Below, one piece after another: positions 33,621-45,094 of a DNA stretch of 64,000 nucleotides. The DNA is from Bagarius yarrelli (Eukaryota; Chordata; Actinopteri; Siluriformes; Sisoridae). A program made the translations under genes and the position numbers. Position 1 is the stretch's first letter; each line of letters opens with the position of its first letter. The notes under the pieces were generated by a model. It ran no database searches and was not told where the DNA came from. It saw nothing but the letters and a program-made list of their open reading frames with translations. The stretch is taken from positions 1,044,001 to 1,108,000 of the forward strand of contig VCAZ01000107.1 of NCBI GenBank assembly GCA_005784505.1. The letters are read 5' to 3'.

Positions 33621-33675
33621 AAGGAAGGCTCAAAGCTTCTATCAAAAACGGCTGTACAGAGGGTATCAAATCATC

Positions 33676-33725
33676 TCTTTTTTTTTTTTTCCTTTTTTTT
33701 GATTCTTTTTCTTCTTACTTCTTTC
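33676..33725. repeat. Poly-T/pyrimidine run
   Basis: T-rich run with CC and GA interruptions. Confidence 0.9.
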
Positions 33726-33799
33726 TGTTCACTTATCTGTATTTGCCCTCTGGTCCTGCACCTCCTGAGTGGTGAGAGACCCGGAATACTGAGCTGTTC

Positions 33800-34380
33800 A
33801 ATATTTCTGAACAAACACCTTTCTGAGTCAATATTAACAACCAGTATTTGATCATCATTTGTTTTAAATAGTGTGATAATATGTATAATCTGCCGGTTGC
33901 AGCTGCTTAAACCAAAAACACAAAATAAATTTTACGGCTCTGGATTACATTTATAACTATAATCCAATTTCTTTATCAAATAACCTAAATAACTTTATTT
34001 AAAACTTTGCTTTTAAACATTAGACCAATGTTTGATAGACATGTAACATGAATTCATTAAAAAATCTCGCTTTGACTTATTTATTAATCACTAGTTTATA
34101 TTCAGATGTTTAATATGTTTTTTTTTTCGGGTCGTGTTTTAGTGATTTAGTGATTATTTAACTAACCACACAGAAGCATCATTCACTCAAAAAAGCAACA
34201 TGATATTACTGTGGCACGGTTTAGCTTTGGCCAGTGTACGCATGCTTCTGCTTTTAATACAATTCTAAGAAATCTGGAAAATAAAACACGAGAATCAAAG
34301 CATGGCGAAACATTTTTCAGGGTCTAAAACCCCACCGGACCCCCCTAAAGTTTAAGTATTAATCTATATATTAGTGCAGG
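33800..34380. other. AT-rich unique sequence
   Basis: No gene recognised. Confidence 0.35.
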
Positions 34381-34900
34381 ATTATTAAAGTGGTGTTATT
34401 TCAGTGTGGAAGTTTTTCCACTTGATACCTGCACCTGACAGAACGACTCCCAGAACCTGACCAGGAAGTGGTTATTTTCCAGAGCAAGTGAATATTTGAT
34501 ATATGCAAAACTTTTCTAATGTCAAGTAAATGTGCATGAAAGCCAACAGGATGGAGCGCTCAGCTTTAATACAGTTCTCATGTTTCCAGATGACTGGATT
34601 ATTAATCATTGGGCACTGCTGAATGTTTAATTCCCATGAACTTTCCTGCTGATTTCTTTTATCTGAAGCTCAATTCATGGCGTTCTTTGGTCACAGGCCG
34701 TGGAATGTCTGACGGAGGAGTCCTCTGTTGTGGCATTGTCCGTGTCTTTACCAAGCTTTCAGATGACACAATACGACATCATTGACATTTTTCATCTCTA
34801 ACTTTATCTCAGTTGTTCATTCTTCTTTCTTAAAATTAACATCTCCATCTACTTTATCTCATCAATCAGTTATCCGGAATATGCAGTCCAGCCTCTTCGG
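34380..34900. promoter_or_regulatory. Candidate conserved non-coding block
   Basis: Repeat-free. 'TTTGATATATGCAAAACTTT' (34494-34513) contains an octamer-like ATGCAAA. 'GACTGGATTATTAATCATTG' follows about 80 bp on, with a TTAATCA core. Reads like a developmental enhancer. Function inferred. Confidence 0.4.
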
Positions 34901-35740
34901 ACATGTCAGGGGTTTCTAGCCATGACCACAAAATGCATCACTGTACTGCATGTCTAGAGAGAGAAAGTGAAATGATGTGGTGTTGGGAATTAATATAGCA
35001 GATAAGACGAGTTAAAATACAATAGATAAATCACTGTCCATGATTGATTAATAAATGATATGCAAACAAGATGCTCATATCTCAAAAATGTCTCAAATGT
35101 ATATTTTGCTAAGTTTTTATTTATTCTGCTTACTTTTTAATGTTAATTATAACAAAATAATAAATATTGATCAGCATTATTGAATTGATAGTATGTGGTT
35201 GTTAAAAGAGACCAACATAATAGCATCGAATAAAGTATCTTAATGATGCACAAATTAATCTCACTTTTAATTACTTCTCTTTAATGACAACAGACACAGG
35301 GTCTATATTACACATCTACATAAAATACAACTTAGAGAGCTGTTTGGTCATAAGTTTACACCCCTTCGCAAATCTGCAAAATAATATTTTTTAAAAATGA
35401 ACTATGCTGCTGTTTTTTTCTTAAATTTTTCCATAACAAATTATTAAAATTACATTAAATTTTATAATAAAAATATTTATTATAAGTTTTTTAAAGAAGG
35501 TGCAAGAGAGAAAATAGTATAAATTTACAACAATAAAATAAAGTTCAAACGTTGACATCTTTATGTCTTATTACCTGGTTGTCAATGACTGTTTTTATGT
35601 TTTGAGAAAGTTCTACATCTCCAAAAAACTTCTTTTAGTTTATAAACTTGGCTTTTCCGGGTTCTTTGCATCTTCACCCCTGTTGCAATATTTTTGAGAG
35701 ATAGTGGTAAATGTTGGACTGGTATCGAAATTTGGGTTGA
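34900..35740. other. AT-rich unique sequence
   Basis: AT-rich with long T and A runs. No gene recognised. Confidence 0.35.
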
Positions 35741-35747
35741 TTCCAGA

Positions 35748-35855
35748 ACCACAAGTACACTGATGGGCCCCTGGGCAAGGCCTTACCCCTAATACCGCAG
35801 TTGTAAAATAGATAATGTAAGTCACTCCAGATAAGAAAGAAATGTCTGTAAATCA
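35748..35855 (+). repeat. tRNA-derived SINE body and tail, diverged
   Basis: 'GATGGGCCCCTGGGCAAGGC' and 'ATGTAAGTCACTCCAGATAA' match the SINE body and tail; the head is missing. Confidence 0.75.
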
Positions 35856-35859
35856 TAAT

Positions 35860-36260
35860 AATAAACTGTGGTGTCTGTGTGGTGTGTGTTGTGGTGTTGT
35901 GGTAATAAAACAAGTAGAAACTATTTAAGAAACATAGAATTTTTTAATTTTAAAACTAATTTTATGATGAAAAAAGTTTTTTTTTTTAAATCTCCATTTT
36001 TGTGGGTTTAATTTAAATCCCACTATAAAAAAAAAAAAAATGAGAAACGGGCAAGAATAAACAAAAAACATACAAATGTATGATTTCTTTGTTTGTTTTA
36101 CCTTTTTTTTAAATAAAAAATTGACCTTACAACTTGACATACTTGACATACAACTACTAATTAAATTCTAGAAGCATTTCATTTATTATATTTATTTTAA
36201 AAAAAAAAGACATGAGATTATTTAATTGTAAACAACTAATTAACTTTAGTTTCAAGCATT
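35860..36260. other. Very AT-rich sequence
   Basis: (GT)-rich start then A and T runs. No gene recognised. Confidence 0.4.
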
Positions 36261-36610
36261 TATTTTTCTGGATCAATAATAATCTCGTAGCAAGTCATCC
36301 TGGACATTTTGTCCTGGAGCACCATGAGTGATAAATCTTCTCCAAGCCTTAAGGATGTGAAGGAATTTCAGGGCAGGTACTGATGAGGAGTGACAGGAAA
36401 GTCTTCAGTAAATAAGACAGTGTTGTCGATGGTCCAAGTGGGATGTCAATATCCTGTTAGGATGATGGCCATGATGCTAGTGGAGCCTTTTCACTATAAA
36501 TAAGTAGCTGTCGATATGGTGAAATGCACCTGAGGACCTCGTCCTGATTGAGTTTAGCTGGCTGAATGGACGGATGGAGTCAATCGGGTGAGTCGTGGTG
36601 AAGTTGGAGT
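36260..36610. other. Unrecognised mid-GC segment
   Basis: A block of balanced composition between AT-rich DNA ('GGACATTTTGTCCTGGAGCA'). It could be conserved sequence or an old repeat; I cannot tell which. Confidence 0.3.
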
Positions 36611-36699
36611 GTTAGCGCTTTATTATATTAGTTCTATTGCTTATATTGCAAAATATTAGTTAATTACATTTGTAAAAATGTACTTAACTAATTGTAGGT

Positions 36700-37130
36700 A
36701 CCAAATCTGAGTTAGTATGTACTTTCCGACCGTCAGAATATAGTATGATTATGGGAAGTATAAATGAAACTCAGCCGTACTACATCCACCATGTTGATGT
36801 TGTCATGTGACATGTCTTAACAACAGCATGATAATTTGAACTTGTTAGATGTTCACTTGAACGATGTCAAATAAATGCAAAATTACTACAAAGAACAATG
36901 TGTTTCTTCTTACTGAAGTATTTTAAGCTACTTCAGTCACTTTAAAAGTGTCGCCGTGTCGCCGCCTTTTGCCATTTGGATTATGACAAATCGTCTCTCC
37001 CGTGACCTTATGAGGATAGAGGGGAACTTTTAGCATACTATTTTTCACATCCTAAGAGTTTGGACATACTGATCTCTTCGCATACTGTTTTTTGCGTACA
37101 CTATAGTAGAGAAGTGAGCGATTTTGGGCA
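36700..37130. repeat. Possible decayed DNA transposon
   Basis: 'GTATGTACTTTCCGACCGTC' on the left and 'TGAGCGATTTTGGGCACATG' on the right resemble the ends of a fish repeat whose ends read like 'TATGCGATTTGGGACACA'. Interior with 'CATGTGACATG' is consistent. Old and uncertain. Confidence 0.4.
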
Positions 37131-37238
37131 CATGTTCTAAACGCAAACGTTTCTATTCGTTTCTATAGCATTCTATAAAATGCTAAAAAGTAGCCGGATT
37201 TACAAGGTCCTATAGTGTTTATCCTTTGGTGTTTGCAT

Positions 37239-37436
37239 TTGTGTGTGTGTGTGTGTGTGTGTGATAGAGAGAGAGAGAAACTTGATGCGTTGAGGGGAAA
37301 AGGGGTCTTTTGACCTGTCATTTTCTTCAGTCCTGTTAACAATGCCATTGCAAACAGACAGATGTTATTTTGACCTTGTGTGTCCATTACACAGGCACAT
37401 ATACACACACACACACATACACACACTTACACACAC
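37239..37436. repeat. (GT)n, (GA)n and (CA)n tracts
   Basis: (GT)n at 37239-37263 with (GA)n to 37279, unique spacer, then CA-rich at 37400-37436. Confidence 0.9.
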
Positions 37437-37700
37437 TTAAGAGGACCATGCTGAGTGTGTTGTGTCATCGGCTTCCATAATAAACTTGTTCAGCAGTGAC
37501 AGGTGACTTAACCTCTTTTGCTTTAGCTATAATGCTCAGGACTGAAGCAGTTTATTGATGTCGTGTTTAATTTCCGCATTCCGATTTTTATTTTATTTAT
37601 TATTTTATTAATCTTATAATTTGCCTTTAATTGCTGTTAATTCAGGGGGGTTTTTTTCTTGCATTAGTTCATATACTGCAATAAGAACATTATATTATTT
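37437..37700. other. Unique sequence
   Basis: No gene recognised. Confidence 0.35.
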
Positions 37701-37702
37701 CC

Positions 37703-37703
37703 A

Positions 37704-37734
<31 letters not shown>

Positions 37735-37750
37735 CAGGGTGTGTGTGTGG
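37703..37750. repeat. (GT)n microsatellite
   Basis: Two GT runs split by a GGGTGGGTGCAGG spacer. Confidence 0.95.
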
Positions 37751-37865
37751 TAGGCTACGCTGTGTCTCTTGATCTTCCAGCTGTCCTAACATGGAGCTAT
37801 GTTGACTGTAAACACAGCTGTGGGTCAGAGGCCCAGAATGGTCAGATTCAGGGTCAGTGTGTGGA

Positions 37866-38067
37866 GGAAAAGGAAAGAGATAGAGATAGATAAAGATAGG
37901 GAGAGAGAAAGAAAGAGAAAGAGGGAGAGAAATAAAAGAGAGAGAAAGGGAGAGAGAGATTGAGAGAGAGGGAGAGAGAATGAAAGAGAGAGAGAGAGAT
38001 TAAGAGAGAGAGAGAGAGTGGGGAGAGAGCCGAGATGATAGATAAGAGAGAGATTAAGAGAGAGAGA

Positions 38068-38113
<46 letters not shown>
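37866..38113. repeat. Long polypurine (GA)n tract
   Basis: About 250 bp almost wholly A and G on the plus strand, ending in a pure (GA)n run of about 20 units. Confidence 0.95.
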
Positions 38114-38118
<5 letters not shown>

Positions 38119-38439
38119 AGACCAGACAGATAATCTACTTAGCCAGTAATAGTCCCTGTCATTAGTAATGTGTGTGTGCTGGTTTTGGATGAGGGACTGC
38201 AGCCTGGTGGAGTTTTTTATGGTGTATTTTTAAGGATACCAGAAGAACATGAATATTTGCACGTTTGTGTAACTGTGATTGCAGTGGATTCAGTAGTAAA
38301 TTAACTGTTATTAATATACGCTTTATAACACAGTAACTACACTGTTATTATTTTTGGGCTCATACTTTACATGACGTCTTTTCTTTGCTATAGAAACAAT
38401 TGTAAATGTTTTTCCTTCATTATACATAGATAAACATAG

Positions 38440-38440
38440 T

Positions 38441-38479
<39 letters not shown>
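38440..38479. repeat. (GT)n microsatellite
   Basis: About 19 GT repeats. Confidence 0.95.
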
Positions 38480-38482
<3 letters not shown>

Positions 38483-39045
38483 CCCAGCACAAAAACAATG
38501 GCCAGCTGAGATACTTGAAGCCCTGGTGATGGTAGTCCAAGTCCCCAGAGGAGCGATCAGTCACAGCTGCTTCAAGCAGACCAGGGCCATCCCAGGGGTC
38601 AAATCCCAGCACTGGGGCCCAGCAAGGGTCAGGGGTCGACCATGGGAGCCTTCACGGTGTGAAAGGTTAGGTGTTTCCCTGACACCTTAGTGGACTGTTC
38701 TAGAGATCTTTTCAAAGGTCTTAGATTTATAGATACTGATATCGAACCCTTACCACAAACTCCTACCACAACTCCCACAGAGGCAGATGTTCCGAACAAT
38801 TTGTCTGGGAAAAAAAGCTGAAGATAAAACTACATGATAAATAACACATTTGCTGAGAAGAAGAAAGTGAGTGATGTTTGTTACAAAACATGCTTTTCTT
38901 CAAAGCAACCAGCCCTTAAGATACCAACCAGACATGTGGAAGGTCACCGAGCTCCCCTTAGGGTATGTCAAAAGTGTGCGTGTGACTCTGGAGGAGAGAG
39001 CGAACCCAAAGAGAGGAACAGATGGAGTCAGTGAGAGTGAGAATG
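38480..39045. other. Unique sequence
   Basis: GC-balanced. 38500-38650 is rich in CCCAGCAC/CCAGGG words; no gene recognised. Frames at 38834-39284 run into simple repeats. Confidence 0.35.
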
Positions 39046-39047
39046 TA

Positions 39048-39202
39048 AGTGGAGAGAGAGAGAGGGAGAGAGAGAGCAAGAGAACAGGAAAAAAGACAAA
39101 AAGAAATAATCAAATTAGCTCGCAAACGGAACTGGAGATGCTGCAACGAGCAGAATCCTGCTGCGTGTTAGTTTCCCGTGAGAACGGGCGACGGGTCCGG
39201 CA

Positions 39203-39236
<34 letters not shown>

Positions 39237-39445
39237 ACAGTTCAAACATATCTACCCCTCATTGGAAGGTACAAATTAAATTAGGCCCTCTACAAAGCCA
39301 GGATGCTTGCCCCTTCTGTTCTGATGTCATGGTACTGGGGTTCATGGGGCAGGGGGGCTATGGCACACTGTCCCCGGTACATTTATCTTAGAGCCCATTC
39401 ATCTTTACACGCACAGGCACACACACACACACACACACACACACA
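39048..39445. repeat. (GA)n and two (CA)n tracts
   Basis: (GA)n at 39048-39082, (CA)n at 39206-39238 and 39417-39445, with unique sequence between them. Confidence 0.9.
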
Positions 39446-39830
39446 TTACTGCCACCACTAACATAGAAGATGAAAGAGTTGCAGTGACCCACCACTTCCT
39501 CTGTCTGCTAGACTAAAGGCATTGTAGGTTCTGAGGGCAGAGACATGGTCAAGGTCAGAATTTTAGACCGGGTGTTTGGGGACATTGTAGCTAATGAAAC
39601 TTAGATGTTTTGATCAAGTGTTGAAAATTCTTCACTCCGGTTAAGTCTGATCAGTTGCCGATCAGGCCGAGCTGGTCATACTGGGAGTCTGGTAGGTGGT
39701 GGGCGGTGAATAAGTTTTATAAATGAATGCTATATAATAGACATGTCAGCTTTAGGAATCACATGGTGTATTTGGGTATATTTTGGTGTGATAGGGTGTG
39801 ATTGGGTGTGATTGGATGTGTTTGGGTGTA
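39446..39830. other. Unique sequence
   Basis: Mixed composition. The end contains three tandem GTGTGATTG(G)-type words (39785-39825). No gene. Confidence 0.4.
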
Positions 39831-39831
39831 T

Positions 39832-40031
39832 TCTCTCTTATTCTCTCTCTCTCTTACTCTCGCTTCCTTTTTCTGTCTTTCTTGCTTTCCCTTTATCTCC
39901 CTTATTTTTCTTGCTCTTTGTCTTTTTCTTTTACTCTCTTTCTCTGTGTTTCTCTCGTTTACTCACTTTCTGTCTCTCTCTTGCTCTTTCTCTCTCTCTC
40001 CGTCTCTTATTTTCTCACTTTTTTCTTGTTC

Positions 40032-40062
<31 letters not shown>

Positions 40063-40094
40063 TAATGTCTCTCTCTCTCTCTCTCTCTCTCTTA

Positions 40095-40133
<39 letters not shown>

Positions 40134-40146
40134 GCTCTCTCTCTCT
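39832..40146. repeat. Long polypyrimidine (CT)n tract
   Basis: About 315 bp. Within it, CTTAATGTCTCTCTCT recurs at 40061 and 40091, giving a local 30-bp period. Serine/leucine-rich frames here are artefacts. Confidence 0.95.
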
Positions 40147-40249
40147 TGCTGTCATTCCCAAGGTCTCTCTTTCATGGTTCTCTTTCTGCTACAGTATCTC
40201 ATCTCTTTAGGAATAGTGAAGATGTTTATTTTAATGGCTGAGAAAAGAG

Positions 40250-40378
40250 ATGGTTGTTCCCAGGAACACTGTGATTCTCTTCCATAATTAAAGTTATAAT
40301 ACACACGCCGGCATTTGGCAACTCTGCCTCTGCTGAGATGGGTTGCAGCTTTGGGAACCGGGTTATGCTGCTCATCAG

Positions 40379-40382
<4 letters not shown>
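40250..40382. promoter_or_regulatory. Possible conserved non-coding block
   Basis: Balanced unique sequence ('CACACGCCGGCATTTGGCAA') between simple repeats. Confidence 0.3.

Positions 40383-40450
<68 letters not shown>
40383..40450. repeat. (GT)n joined to (GA)n
   Basis: (TG)n of about 19 units switches to (AG)n of about 14 units. Confidence 0.95.
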
Positions 40451-40453
<3 letters not shown>

Positions 40454-41150
40454 TTTTACCTCCGCTTTCCGCCTGGAGATGATTCAACATTCCTGCTCCT
40501 GATTCTCTCTCTCTTTGCTTCCCCTTGTATTTTTTTTCGAATATGAAACCTTGGTGGATTATAACTGCTTCCAGACAGAGCACAAGGACAGAAGGGGGAA
40601 AAAGCTTTTACCCTGAGATATCTCCCCCTGCTTATTTTACAGCGGTGCATCTGCTTCTAATGACAGCACCGTACGCTAACATCACTGCTTTTGCTCCACA
40701 TCAACTGTGCGTTCGTCTCACGGCCGTGAGACACGCTGGACTTTAGTGTTATATTTAGTATTAATTAGGACGCTGTTTAAAGAGAAAGCATTTTATAAAT
40801 ATTAATAATAATAATAATAATTAAAGTATCTATACACTAGCTTACATGCAACAACACAAAAAACTAATTATTACTTTTTATAAAGAATAAAATGATTTTT
40901 TAGTACAAGTTTTTGATTTTTCTCTGAATATATTTCTTTTCTTTTTTAAAAATTATTAGCTTAACTGGGTTTAGTTTTAATAATTACAGACTGGTTGGAA
41001 TCAGATGGAATTAGTAGCTGTTGTCACTTTTCCTGGATCTTTTTTAATGTTTCTCAGTGATTTTTGCCGTCACTTTTATCGCTCCTTTTTTGCTTAAAAC
41101 TAAATTCCCACTGAGAAAATCAGAACAGTGAGGTTTTATTAAAGCTCCGG
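40451..41150. other. Unique sequence
   Basis: 40450-40740 is balanced and may be conserved; 40740-41150 is AT-rich with (AAT)n at about 40801-40822. No gene recognised. Confidence 0.35.
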
Positions 41151-41387
41151 TCTGACAGGAAATGCCTTATTCACATAGCAGTAATGTTTCTCATGTCAGA
41201 TGAGAAAAGGGGAAGTGCTGGTGTGAGAACCAGTTGTGTTATTGTCTCTTTTTCCCCAAAGAGGTGGGAACATCCAAACAAACAATTCACTGGAGAGACT
41301 TTTCTGTCCTTCATTCTCTCTGGGAATAAAGAAGGAGGGAATAGACATAGGCCAAGGCTAGTATTACAGGGCAAGAGTGAACCTATC
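41150..41387. promoter_or_regulatory. Candidate conserved non-coding block
   Basis: Repeat-free, balanced sequence ('ATGTTTCTCATGTCAGATGA', 'CATCCAAACAAACAATTCAC' with a forkhead-like AAACAAAC). Function inferred. Confidence 0.35.
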
Positions 41388-41704
41388 ACTATTTCTCTAT
41401 TTCTCTCTTCTCTCACTCTCTCTCTCTCTCACTCTCTCTCTTTTGCCCTTTCTCTGTGTTTATTTTTCTCTATATTTGTTCCTCTTTCTATTTTTCTGTC
41501 TATTTATCTCCTTTTCTCTCCCTTTCTCTCTCTTTCTTTCTCTGTTGGACTCTTTCCCCCTTTCTTTTTCTCTCTCTTGCCCCCCCTGTCTCTTTTCTTT
41601 TTCCCTTTCTCTGTTGATCTCTTTCTGTTTCTCTGTCTATTTCTCTCCCTCTCTCCCTCTCTTTCTCTCGTTCTCTGTCTTTGTCTCTCTCTCTCTCTCT
41701 CTTA
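41388..41704. repeat. Long polypyrimidine (CT)n tract
   Basis: About 315 bp of C/T-rich sequence. Phe/Leu/Ser-rich frames are low complexity. Confidence 0.95.
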
Positions 41705-41888
41705 ATGACCTTTGCCCCTGACTCTATCAACCAGCTGTTACAAAAGGCTGGTCACAGCTCTGCCCACTGGACATGTAAACAATAGTATTGTTTACTGTTT
41801 TTGTTTATTAGTGCAAAATCAATTAGTCGTTAGTTTTCTCTCAGACCGAAGGAGAGAAAGAGCCGCCACTTAAATGTTAACTCCCCTT
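41705..41888. other. Unique sequence
   Basis: No feature recognised. Confidence 0.3.
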
Positions 41889-41940
41889 TCACACACATAC
41901 ACACACACACATGTACACACACACATATACACACACACTC
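41889..41940. repeat. CA-rich microsatellite
   Basis: ACACAC/ATACAC interrupted run. Confidence 0.95.
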
Positions 41941-42455
41941 CCTCTACAATTCAGGCTGTCACACCCTTGTCAACTCCAATAACAGAGCTCTACCTGAAAT
42001 ATGCAGATGGACGTCTTTGTGGCGTTCGGGGCCCCGGACAGGAGCTCTTTCTATTGGATCCTAACCGTTCTAACAGAGGCCTCGGGGCCCGGACTCAATT
42101 AGGGTCATAGCCTTTCACCTTCTAGGGCTTGACTTCTGCCACCATTGCCTGAAAAATCACCCCCAACACACACCCATTCACTCAAAAACACACATACAAA
42201 AGGTTGCTTAAGACGCAGGGTGAGAGCGCTGGCTGAACACCAGCGGAGACACTTACACTCTTTTTCTAAACAGTTCCTAACTTTTGAGTAAAAAAATACA
42301 AGTGGGGATGAAGTAAAAAAAAGCGTTCAGTGGATGGGGTGAAAGGGAAAAAGTTTCATTTGGGGAGGATTGTGATAAATGGTTGCCCTTTTGCTTGACT
42401 GTGTGCTCCCACCGTTTACCGTTTACTCTGAGTCCTGGATAAGAAAGGGACGGCA
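41941..42455. promoter_or_regulatory. Candidate conserved non-coding block
   Basis: 41960-42130 is GC-balanced with two GGGGCCC words (42029-42036 and 42082-42088) on either side of 'TCTTTCTATTGGATCCTAAC' (ATTGG box). 42130-42455 is unique. No exon recognised. Confidence 0.35.
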
Positions 42456-42534
42456 GGATAAAGAGAGAAAGAGAGAGACAAGAGAGAGAGAGAGAGAGAG
42501 AGAGACAAGACAAGACAAGACAAGACAAGACGAG
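42456..42534. repeat. (GA)n followed by (ACAAG)n
   Basis: GA-rich at 42456-42504, then about six units of the pentamer ACAAG to 42534. Confidence 0.95.
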
Positions 42535-42592
42535 CCCCACCAACATCATTCTTTGTCTGGCTCAACCAAATTTTAAGCCCTTTTTCTACTTT

Positions 42593-42632
<40 letters not shown>
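42593..42632. repeat. (GT)n microsatellite
   Basis: About 18 GT repeats. Confidence 0.95.
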
Positions 42633-42639
42633 ATGAATG

Positions 42640-43020
42640 TATCTGTAACAAAGCCAGAGAAGCATTGGACAGAGTGAAGCTGCCAGATCTCTGTACTGGA
42701 ACTTCTTCTAGCAGCTTTTCGCGCACATTGTAGCTATGGGGCAGATTCGTTGGTGGTAAAGGGGTGAATTAAATTTCGAGACCTCATCCACCCACTGCCT
42801 CACAACATTGGCACTTAAATGTCTGGTCTTTTATGCGACCTCGCTGCAACACAGCGAAACATCGCATACAAAAAATATGCAATGTTATTTTAAATATATT
42901 TTAACCTTTGTGACCAATTTGTTCTGGCTAAATGCACCATTATGCATTTATGTAGTAGTAGTAAATATATATATATATGTTTGCCATTATTGAAAGGGAT
43001 GAAATGGGGGAGACGGGGAG
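42640..43020. other. Unique sequence
   Basis: No gene recognised; (AT)n at 42966-42978. Confidence 0.35.
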
Positions 43021-43024
43021 GGAG

Positions 43025-43115
43025 GTTTTACCAGGGGTGAACCAAGTCGGGAATCAAACCCGCGAACTTTCACGTGTTGGTGCTGGCACCTTAACCCACT
43101 ACACGACGGCGCCGT
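43025..43115 (-). repeat. tRNA-like SINE head of a second family
   Basis: Minus strand: 'GTAGTGGGTTAAGGTGCC' (A-box-like) and 'GCGGGTTTGATTCCCGAC' (B box) with about 30 nt between. It differs from the other SINE heads here. It cannot be folded into a full cloverleaf, so it is called a SINE head, not a tRNA gene. Confidence 0.6.
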
Positions 43116-43209
43116 CCTTATTATTGTTATTATTTTTAAACAATTACCTTTGAATTTCAGACTATTGTTAAAAACAATTACACACAATATCAGTCTGATC
43201 AACCGCAAC

Positions 43210-43860
43210 CCTACAAAAATAAATGATCCTGTTAGGAGCCTTGCAGTCTATTTAATTGGCTTTGAGAAGCTTATTTAAGCATGTTTAATAAAAAAAAAAA
43301 TGATATAAATAAGAGCCCAAAAACTTTCGACAAAAAAAAGCCGATGATAAACCTGAGCAAATGCTATTAATGTATGGTGGATTTAATTGTTTCCAAAGAG
43401 CCCCCAGTAGAAGCAGACAACGATGGGAGGCTAGGATTACATGCTGCTTTAAGCTGATGCAGTGCAGAAGAAAAGGAGAAAATTGATTGGCTCTCACTAT
43501 TCAGAGCATCTCTCCTCCTACCCTTAGCTGAGAAGTCATGGTTGTGCTATATTGTGCTAAGAAGCACAAGGGGGAAGAAAGTGAAGGTTATGCTCCTTTT
43601 TTCTTGCCAGATCTTTTTCTGTAATCCCACCCTGGAGGCGTGAGTGAAGCAGCTTCTTCTGTGAGCAGAGAGAAAATACAGCCGTTTTTTTTGGTGGGAC
43701 TGTAGCGTGCTAACTGCCTCACTGACATGATGCATTTCTATTAGTGTTGCAGTTTCAGTGTGTGCCAGCACAAGAGGGTGTTGAATTTAAAGTACTAAGA
43801 GCGCTAAGACAGTAATACGAATCCTGACCTATACATGCCCTGTGCGAGGACCAGGCTCAC
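43210..43860. promoter_or_regulatory. Candidate conserved non-coding block
   Basis: About 600 bp repeat-free, with 'CAGTCTATTTAATTGGCTTT', 'GGTGGATTTAATTGTTTCCA' and 'GAAAATTGATTGGCTCTCAC'. The recurring AATTG and ATTGG words and balanced composition suggest regulatory DNA. No coding exon recognised. Confidence 0.4.
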
Positions 43861-43983
43861 GTCCAGCATGAATGCTACACCGCCACACCTCTAGATATAG
43901 TCCCTCATATATAAATACTAACCACTTCCTGTGTACACAACTCAACATTCAAATATTTACTCATCGCAGTGTTTCTTTGTTGA

Positions 43984-44120
43984 TTGGAAAACCAGGAAGG
44001 CCTGGGTTCAAGCACCACCACCACCAGTCTGCCACTGTTGGATTCTTGAGCAAGACTCTTAACCCTTCCTGCTCCAGGAGTGCTGTATCATAGCTGACTC
44101 TGTGCTGTAAAGTTGAAGTG
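43984..44120 (+). repeat. tRNA-derived SINE, diverged
   Basis: B-box remnant 'CCTGGGTTCAAGCACCACCA', then 'CTGCCACTGTTGGATTCTTG' and 'CAAGACTCTTAACCCTTCC'. Tail poorly kept. Confidence 0.7.
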
Positions 44121-44169
44121 ACAAATACAGACATCTATAGTATCTTTTTTTGTAGAAATGTTAACTATT

Positions 44170-44485
44170 TATTCATTCATCTTCTATACCCTCTTATTTC
44201 CTACTTCGGGGTCACAGGGATCTGCTGGAGTCTATCCCATCCGCCTCTGAAAGGGCGAAAGGCAGGAGGGGGACACCCTGGACAGGTCGCCAGTCTATCA
44301 CAGGACCACACTCACACACACACTCACTCCTATGGGCAATTTAGAATCACCAATCAATCTAAGATACATGTTTTTGGACTGTGGGAGGAAACCGGAGAAA
44401 CCGGAATAAACCCACACAAACACAGGGAGAACATGTAAACTTCACACAGAAGGATCCCTGCCTGGGAATCGAACCCGGGACCTTC
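44170..44485 (-). repeat. V-SINE/DANA-like SINE, head-fused
   Basis: Reverse-strand V-SINE with a clear B box (plus-strand 'GGGAATCGAACCCGGGACC', 44464-44482). It runs directly into the middle of a (TTGAA)-type repeat, so its 5' end is lost. Confidence 0.9.
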
Positions 44486-44712
44486 CACAGAATACAGTGA
44501 CAAAGGAAAAAGTGTAAGATGACGTAGAAAGAAACCTTGAGAGGAACCAGACTCAATAGGAAACCCATCTTCATCTGGGTGACACAGAATGTCTGTTAAT
44601 TACAGTTTATGGTAATAGTGATCAAATGTAAACTCTAGTCTTGGGTCAGTGGAGCAGGGTGAGTCCCAATCCATCCTCTAAACTGTTTGAATTCAAAGAA
44701 AGGGGTAGGAAA
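44486..44712 (-). repeat. SINE-like (TTGAA) family, 3'-truncated
   Basis: Starts inside the family at 'CCACAGAATACAGTGAC' and continues with 'AACCTTGAGAGGAACCAGAC', 'CTGGGTGACACAGAATGTCT' and 'TTGGGTCAGTGGAGCAGGGT'. The 3' tail is replaced by the V-SINE. Confidence 0.8.
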
Positions 44713-45094
44713 CTGGTCACTGGTACTATTATTTTATATCAAACAAACATGAAAATTAGTTGAAAAAGGTCAAATGAGCACATACTATACTGCACACATT
44801 TACAACATTAGTTTGTGTGTGTTTTATGTGTGTGTTTTATGTATAAAGTGCTCAAAATGGCGCTTGAAAGATCGAGAGATTTTTTTTTCCCATGAAAGGT
44901 AGGATAAATCCTTTTTTAACGATAGATGATCGCCTTCCTACTTTAGCACATTCTGCACAATGTGCATACTAACATTTCACAACAAACATGAAATTGTGAA
45001 CTAATCTTCACTTATGCCCAATGGCCTGAATTTAATTCAGTCTTTGATCAGCTCCTTAATCTGAGATTACAGTCTTGAGGCAGAGTGCAGGCTG
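44713..45094. other. AT-rich unique sequence
   Basis: No gene recognised. Confidence 0.35.

Noticed and set aside
36700..37130. Firm transposon class assignment
   Set aside because: The ends resemble a known fish repeat but are too diverged to define inverted repeats or a target duplication by eye.
39798..40241. 147- and 132-codon serine/leucine-rich frames
   Set aside because: They lie in the CT tract and occur in several frames at once; the same holds for 5877-6364, 23504-23878 and 41184-41721.
43025..43115. Possible tRNA gene
   Set aside because: A and B boxes are present but no anticodon stem or acceptor pairing can be drawn; best seen as a SINE head. The same applies to the other tRNA-like heads.
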